From Bordetella sp. BOR01 (lineage in GTDB: Bacteria > Pseudomonadota > Gammaproteobacteria > Burkholderiales > Burkholderiaceae_B), in assembly GCF_019218885.1 (NCBI RefSeq), contig NZ_JAHUWT010000001.1, positions 1,116,001-1,180,000 on the forward strand: a stretch of 64,000 nucleotides of DNA, given 5' to 3'. The translations under genes and the position numbers were made by a program. A model generated the notes under the pieces. That model ran no database searches and had not been told where the DNA came from. It was given only the letters and a program-made list of their open reading frames with translations. Positions 59,396 through 64,000 of the stretch are shown in pieces; within the stretch, counting starts at the first letter, position 1, and every line of letters starts with the position of its first letter.

Positions 59396-59581
59396 CCATC
59401 GGGTTGCCGGGGCGCGCGGGCGTGGTTTGTTGGAAGTTTTTTGGGCTTTCCAGCCGAACAGTTTTAGTTTGCGGTTTTTGCTGATTAGAACAAAAATCTA
59501 CCAACCAGCCATGCCGGGCTTGCAGTCAATGCGCCCTGTGTGTTCAACCTTTTTGTTACCCCAAAGCAGGCCTGCCACTTT

Positions 59582-59794
59582 ATGCCTATTGTCCGACTGA
59601 AGGAAAACGAACCGTTCGAAGCCGCCCTGCGCCGCTTCAAGCGCACTATCGAAAAGACCGGTTTGCTCACCGAGTTGCGCTCGCGCGAGTTCTACGAGAA
59701 GCCCACGGCCGAGCGCAAGCGCAAGCACGCCGCCGCCGTCAAGCGCCACTACAAGCGGATTCGTAGCCAGCAACTGCCGCCCCGCATGTATTGA
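59582..59794 (+). CDS. rpsU: 30S ribosomal protein S21
   Basis: A 70-residue basic S21 with the conserved start [20 protein letters not shown] and a lysine/arginine-rich C-terminus. S21 is needed for initiation on structured mRNAs. It heads the rpsU-dnaG-rpoD macromolecular-synthesis run. dnaG starts 21 bases after its stop. Confidence 0.98.
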   Translation: MPIVRLKENEPFEAALRRFKRTIEKTGLLTELRSREFYEKPTAERKRKHAAAVKRHYKRIRSQQLPPRMY

Positions 59795-59800
59795 TTTTTG

Positions 59801-59832
59801 TGATTCCAGAATCTATTGATTCCAGAATCATT
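59801..59832 (+). repeat. 16-bp tandem duplication at the dnaG start
   Basis: Two adjacent 16-base units, TGATTCCAGAATCTAT and TGATTCCAGAATCATT, match at 14 of 16 positions (first 13 identical). The first unit is preceded by G to give GTG-ATT-CCA-GAA, the second by T to give TTG-ATT-CCA-GAA. Since 16 is not a multiple of three, only the second start is in the primase frame. Confidence 0.92.
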
Positions 59833-61885
59833 CATTCAGGACTTGCTCGCCCGGGTCGACGTAGCCGACGTCGTCGGGCGATATGTGCAGTTGCGAAAGG
59901 GTGGCGCCAACCTGCTTGGCTTGTGCCCTTTCCATAACGAAAAAAGCCCGTCGTTCACTGTCAGCCCCACCAAGCAGTTTTATCATTGCTTTGGTTGCGG
60001 CGCGCACGGTACTGCCATCACATTCTTGATGGAACACACGGGCGCCAGTTTCCCCGAGGCCGTGCGCACGCTCGCCGGCTCGGTGGGAATGACCGTTCCC
60101 GAAGAAAACCGCAGTCCGCGCCAGCAGGCCGAATCGGCACGCCGCAAGGCTGAAGAATCGCGCCACACGCAGGTGCTGGATGCCGCGCAGGCGCATTACC
60201 TGCGCCAATTGCGGGCGTCGCCCGCGGCCATCCAATACCTGAAGCAGCGTGGCCTGACGGGCGAGATCGCGGCGCATTTCGGCCTGGGCTGGTCGGGTAC
60301 CGACCGTCATGGGCTGTCCAAGGTCTTCGACAACTACGACGATCCCACGCTGGTCGAGGCCGGCCTGGTGATCGAGTCCGAAGACGGGCGCCGGTACGAT
60401 CGCTTCCGCGAGCGCGTGATGTTTCCCATCCGTAACGTGCGTGGCAGCCTGATCGGTTTTGGCGGTCGCATCATCGGCAAGGGCGAGCCGAAATACCTGA
60501 ACTCGCCCGAGACCCCGCTGTTTTCCAAGGGCCAGGAACTCTACGGCCTGTGGGAGGCGCGCCAGGCCATTCGCCAGGAAGGCCAGGTCATCGTGGTGGA
60601 AGGCTACATGGATGTGGTGGGGCTGGCCCAGCAAGGCATTGCCAATGCCGTGGCCACGCTGGGCACGGCTACCACGCCCGATCACGTCAAGCGCTTGCTG
60701 CGCAGTAGCGACAAGGTCGTCTTCAGCTTCGACGGCGACGCCGCCGGCCGCCGCGCGGCCTGGCGCGCCTTGCAGGCGTGCCTGCCGGTGCTGCGCGACG
60801 ATATTGCCATCCGGTTCCTGTTCCTGCCGGCAGAGCACGATCCCGATTCGTATGTGCGCGAACTGGGTGCCGAGGCATTTCGCACTTGCCTGGGCGATGC
60901 CATGGCCTTGTCGCGCTTCTTGCTTGAAGAGCTGGCCTCGCGCCATAACCTGGCTGAAGCCGAAGGGCGCGCCAGTTGCCTGCACGAGGCCAAGCCCCTG
61001 CTGGCCGCCATTCCGGAATGTGCGTTGCGCCTGCAGATCGAGCGCGAAATGGCGCGCCAGGTGCAACTGACGCCAGAAGAGATGGCGCAGGTGCTGGCGC
61101 AGGCGCCGGCCCGGCCATTCGCGTCCGCGGCGGGTGGCGCGGCATCCGGGCCGGCCGTCACAACAGCAAAGGCAACGGCGCCCACGCCGGTTGGCGCGGA
61201 CGATCACGGCCATTTCGACACGCCTCCGCCCGACTTCGATTACGAGCCGGTCGGATTTGGCTATGACGACGAGCCGCCGCCCGGCATGGGCATGGGCGAC
61301 CCGGTGTCCGGGGGCGGACAGCGCAACCAGGGTGGTTGGCAGGGCGGCAAACAAGGCAACTGGCAGGGTAAGAAAGGGGATTGGCAAGGCAAGGGCAAGG
61401 GCAAAGGCGAATGGCGCGGGCGCCGTGACGACGGCGTGGGCGGGTATGAGGGCCGGCGGTCCATGCCTTCGCTGGCCAAGCGCTTGCTGGCCCTGCTGTT
61501 GGCTCACCCCGAGCTGGTCGACAGCATGGGTGACCAGCAGCTTGAAGTCCTGGACAAGGGCCCCCATCTAGGGTTGGTAAGAGACTTGATCATGCTGGCC
61601 CAAGCCAGCGGGGCGCGCCATGTGGGTGCCCTGCTGCAGGCCGCCGACCCTGATTCCGACTTGGCGACCGTGCTGAAAGGCATGCGTGCCGATCTGCTGG
61701 TCCAGGAAGACCTTCCCGAGCCCCAGACCGAATGGGACGACGCCTTGCGGCGTATCGAATTCGACTCGGTACGCACCGAGATGGCCAAGTTGGCCGAAAC
61801 CGGCCTTGCGTCGGAAGAGGCGCGCCAGCGTTACCAGGAACTGTCCGCGCGTCTGGTGGTCTTAAAGAGTGGTGGAATACAGTAA
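59816..61885 (+). CDS. dnaG: DNA primase
   Basis: A 689-residue primase. It has an N-terminal CHC2-type zinc finger (CPFHNEKSPSF and YHCFGCGAHG, about residues 38-63), RNA polymerase core with TOPRIM motifs VIVVEGYMDVVGLAQQG (near 261) and SFDGDAAGRRAAWRAL (near 304), and a C-terminal helicase-binding domain (about 550-689). Between them lies a glycine/tryptophan/lysine-rich linker with GWQGGK-like repeats (about 498-545), which makes it longer than the usual 580-600 residues. The start is TTG at 59816, giving the conserved MIPESFIQDLL. No ribosome site is evident, and the start lies in a 16-bp duplication. Confidence 0.96.
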   Translation: MIPESFIQDLLARVDVADVVGRYVQLRKGGANLLGLCPFHNEKSPSFTVSPTKQFYHCFGCGAHGTAITFLMEHTGASFPEAVRTLAGSVGMTVPEENRSPRQQAESARRKAEESRHTQVLDAAQAHYLRQLRASPAAIQYLKQRGLTGEIAAHFGLGWSGTDRHGLSKVFDNYDDPTLVEAGLVIESEDGRRYDRFRERVMFPIRNVRGSLIGFGGRIIGKGEPKYLNSPETPLFSKGQELYGLWEARQAIRQEGQVIVVEGYMDVVGLAQQGIANAVATLGTATTPDHVKRLLRSSDKVVFSFDGDAAGRRAAWRALQACLPVLRDDIAIRFLFLPAEHDPDSYVRELGAEAFRTCLGDAMALSRFLLEELASRHNLAEAEGRASCLHEAKPLLAAIPECALRLQIEREMARQVQLTPEEMAQVLAQAPARPFASAAGGAASGPAVTTAKATAPTPVGADDHGHFDTPPPDFDYEPVGFGYDDEPPPGMGMGDPVSGGGQRNQGGWQGGKQGNWQGKKGDWQGKGKGKGEWRGRRDDGVGGYEGRRSMPSLAKRLLALLLAHPELVDSMGDQQLEVLDKGPHLGLVRDLIMLAQASGARHVGALLQAADPDSDLATVLKGMRADLLVQEDLPEPQTEWDDALRRIEFDSVRTEMAKLAETGLASEEARQRYQELSARLVVLKSGGIQ

Positions 61886-62483
61886 ATGCGGTAGAATCGA
61901 GGGTTTTCCGGCGGCTTTGAAAACATTTGGCCGCAGGGGAATCCAAGACCGGAAATAGGCGTCGGTACAAAACAAGGCAGATCAGTAAAAAAGATGGGCG
62001 GGCGCCCGCGGGGTACGGAGTGGTAGGCACGAGATATGCCGGCCCCGTAGCGTGCGGGCAACCTGGCAGGCGGCCGGTAGGCGGTCATCTGCTTGTTACA
62101 ATCAATGGTGGCAAGTTGCGCAGTTCGGCAGGGTTTTGGCCGGCGGCGTTGCAGGTACGGAGCTGTGTCTATTCGCAAGCAGCTTGGGGCAGAGCCCTTC
62201 AAGCTGGCAGAGCCTTTCGCAGGCAAGACAGCCCCCCGCAACGCCCGGAAACCCGGCCGCAACGAACTCGCGATACCAACGCACTCCTGGGCCGTCGGGC
62301 CAGAAGGGGTGCCGGTTGGGCCCATACAAGGGCCCGCGCCGCGGCCAACGCGGCGCACGCGGCTTCAGCGCGCTTGCCTGTTTTACCCGCATCGGTTTCG
62401 CTGCGGCGCCATGGCGCGCGCATCGGGCCCTTGTGGTGCAATGTGCCCCAATCAACGGGTTGCGACGACCACGGAAGCGACTA
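61886..62483 (+). other. 598-base dnaG-rpoD intergenic leader
   Basis: No credible gene is present. Weak -10-like hexamers are TAGAAT (61892-61897) and TACAAT (62097-62102). Near the rpoD end, ACAAGGGCCCG (62326-62336) is exactly complementary to CGGGCCCTTGT (62424-62434), so about 110 bases could fold into a structured 5' leader. This region may carry the rpoD-specific promoter. Confidence 0.55.
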
Positions 62484-64000
62484 TGACCAGAACATCAGGC
62501 AAAACCACCCCTGCAAACGATACGGCCGACAAGCCGGTCACGGCGGCGAAGCGCGCCGTCAGCATGGCGGCGGAAAAAGCGCCTGCCAAGGCGGCAGTGA
62601 AGGTCTCCAAGACGGCAGCAACGAAGACCGCGGTCAAGAAGGCCGCGAAGCCGGCCGCAGCCGCCGACAAGCCCGAGAAGGCGGTCAAGGCCGCGCGTGC
62701 CAAGAAGGCCGAAGACAAGCTGGCCGACCTGGTCGGCGGTGCCCGGCCGTCCAGTGGCCGCCGTCCCGGCCGTCCTGCCAAGAACGCCAATAACGATTCG
62801 GATTCTTTCGACGATTCCATTGATGGCGAAGGCGAGGTGTTGCCCGACCTGAAGCCGCCCAAGCGCGGCGGCAAGCGCGGCAAGGCCGATCCCAAAGACC
62901 TGATCGCCCGCGGCCCTGTTTCGCCCGAAGAATACGAAGCGCGCCGCAACCGGCTCAAGCAGCTCATCAAGCTGGGCAAAGACCGCGGCTACCTGACCTA
63001 CGGCGAAATCAACGACCACCTGCCTGACGATCTGGTCGACGCCGAAGCCATCGACGGCATCATCAGTACGTTCAGCGACATGGGCATCTCGGTCTACGAC
63101 CAGGCCCCCGACGCCGAAACGCTGCTCATGAGCGAAAACGCGCCGGTAGCGTCCAACGACGATGATGTCGAAGACGAAGCCGAAGCCGCCCTGACCACGG
63201 TCGACTCCGATTTCGGCCGCACCACCGATCCCGTGCGCATGTACATGCGCGAAATGGGGTCGGTCGAGCTGCTGACGCGCGAAGGCGAAATCGAGATCGC
63301 CAAGCGCATCGAAGACGGCCTGAAGCACATGGTGATGGCCATCTCGGCGTGTCCCACCACCATCAACGAGATCCTCAGCCACATCACGCGTGTGCGCGAG
63401 AGCCAGGCACAGATCGACGAAGTGGTCGACGGCCTGGTCGATCCCGAAGATGGCGAAGAATACGCCGGCGCCGGTGTCACGGCCGACGAAGACGAGAACG
63501 ACGACGGCCCGGCCGGCGGCATGTCCAGCAAGCAGTTGGAAGACCTGCGCGTCAAGGCGTTGGCCAAGTTCGACGAAGTGGGCAAGCAGTTCGAGAGCAT
63601 GCGCCAGTCGTACGAAAAAGATGGCTACAAGTCCGAGGCCTACATCAAGGCTCAGGAAGCCATCCTGAACGAGCTGATGGGCATCCGCTTCACGGCCAAG
63701 ATGGTCGAGAGGCTGGCCGATACGCTGCGTTCGCAAGTCGAGGAGGTGCGCCAGCTCGAACGTGCCGTGCTGCATACCTGCGTGGACCGCGCCGGCATGC
63801 CGCGCAGCCATTTCATCAAGGTCTTCCCGGGCAACGAAACCAATCTCGATTGGGTCTTGCAGGAAGTGGCCGCGGGCCACCCGTATGCCGAGACGCTCGA
63901 GCGCCAGGTGCCGGCGGTGCAGGAACTGCAGCAAAAGCTCATCGACCTGCAAACGCGCGTCGTGCTGCCGCTGAAAGACCTGAAAGACGTCAACAAGCGC
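62484..64000 (+). CDS. rpoD: RNA polymerase primary sigma factor RpoD, 5' part
   Basis: The frame stays open to the right edge, giving about 505 residues. It begins with a lysine/alanine-rich, histone-H1-like extension of about 100 residues (repeats such as AVKKAAKPAAAADKP). Region 1.1 follows (EEYEARRNRLKQLIKLGKDRG, shown by its ends EEYEARRNRL and LIKLGKDRG; YLTYGEINDHLPDD), then an acidic linker, region 1.2 (DPVRMYMREMGSVELLTREG), and the large non-conserved region of proteobacterial sigma-70. DNA-binding regions 2 to 4 lie beyond the window. The ATG at 62484 is preceded by GGAAG. It is the housekeeping sigma factor. Confidence 0.96.

Noticed and set aside
59800-59940. Small upstream open frame starting GTG before dnaG as a real gene
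   Set aside because: It results from the 16-bp duplication, has no ribosome site and encodes an arginine-rich out-of-frame peptide; it is noted only as a possible decoy start.

Overview
The window is high-GC proteobacterial DNA with long, tightly packed operons. It looks like a betaproteobacterium of the Alcaligenaceae (Bordetella/Achromobacter-like). This rests on two periplasmic Bug/TctC-type solute-binding proteins sitting inside catabolic clusters, the gene runs ndk-rlmN-(rodZ-like)-ispG-hisS-yfgM-bamB-der and hfq-hflX-hflK-hflC-hisZ-purA, and a macromolecular-synthesis run rpsU-dnaG-rpoD. Genus assignment is inference from gene content; no rRNA or tRNA gene is visible.

Layout. 1-6.8 kb: the end of a PdxA-family dehydrogenase, a GntR/UTRA regulator, a MOSC protein, a guanidinium-type SMR exporter on the minus strand behind a two-hairpin guanidine-II (mini-ykkC) riboswitch, a ferredoxin-reductase protein, dadA and an orphan sugar/glycerol-phosphate-type binding protein that ends at a strong terminator. 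7.0-14.2 kb: an acyl-CoA catabolic operon (type III CoA-transferase, MaoC hydratase, Lrp-like regulator, crotonase, Bug protein, HMG-CoA-lyase-like enzyme, two MDR dehydrogenases) behind an AT-rich control region. 14.3-23.2 kb: a chromosomal type IVb pilus operon ordered like pilLNOPQRSV of IncI plasmids, without pilT, pilU or shufflon genes.

23.3-28.0 kb: alaS, a TusA-like gene, rpsP-rimM-trmD (rplS does not follow). 28.2-32.6 kb: a lyase plus a LeuD/LeuC-like hydratase pair, a Bug protein and an FCD-type GntR regulator, resembling the dimethylmaleate hydratase/2,3-dimethylmalate lyase pair of nicotinate fermenters; a 16-bp inverted repeat lies just upstream. 32.8-37.0 kb: an XRE-cupin regulator, a polar amino-acid ABC transporter and a PuuB/DadA-like flavin oxidase. 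37.1-40.0 kb: a QseBC/PmrAB-like two-component system divergent from mipA, with a TTAAAA direct repeat between them.

40-64 kb is mainly housekeeping: valS (minus), ndk, rlmN, a RodZ-like membrane protein, ispG, hisS, yfgM, bamB, der, hisC, hfq, hflX, hflK, hflC, hisZ, purA, a phosphoribosyltransferase, rpsU, dnaG and the 5' part of rpoD. The ndk and rpsU promoters carry the same extended -10 and the same GGTTAC/GTAAACC element at matched spacing, and dnaG begins at a 16-bp tandem duplication.
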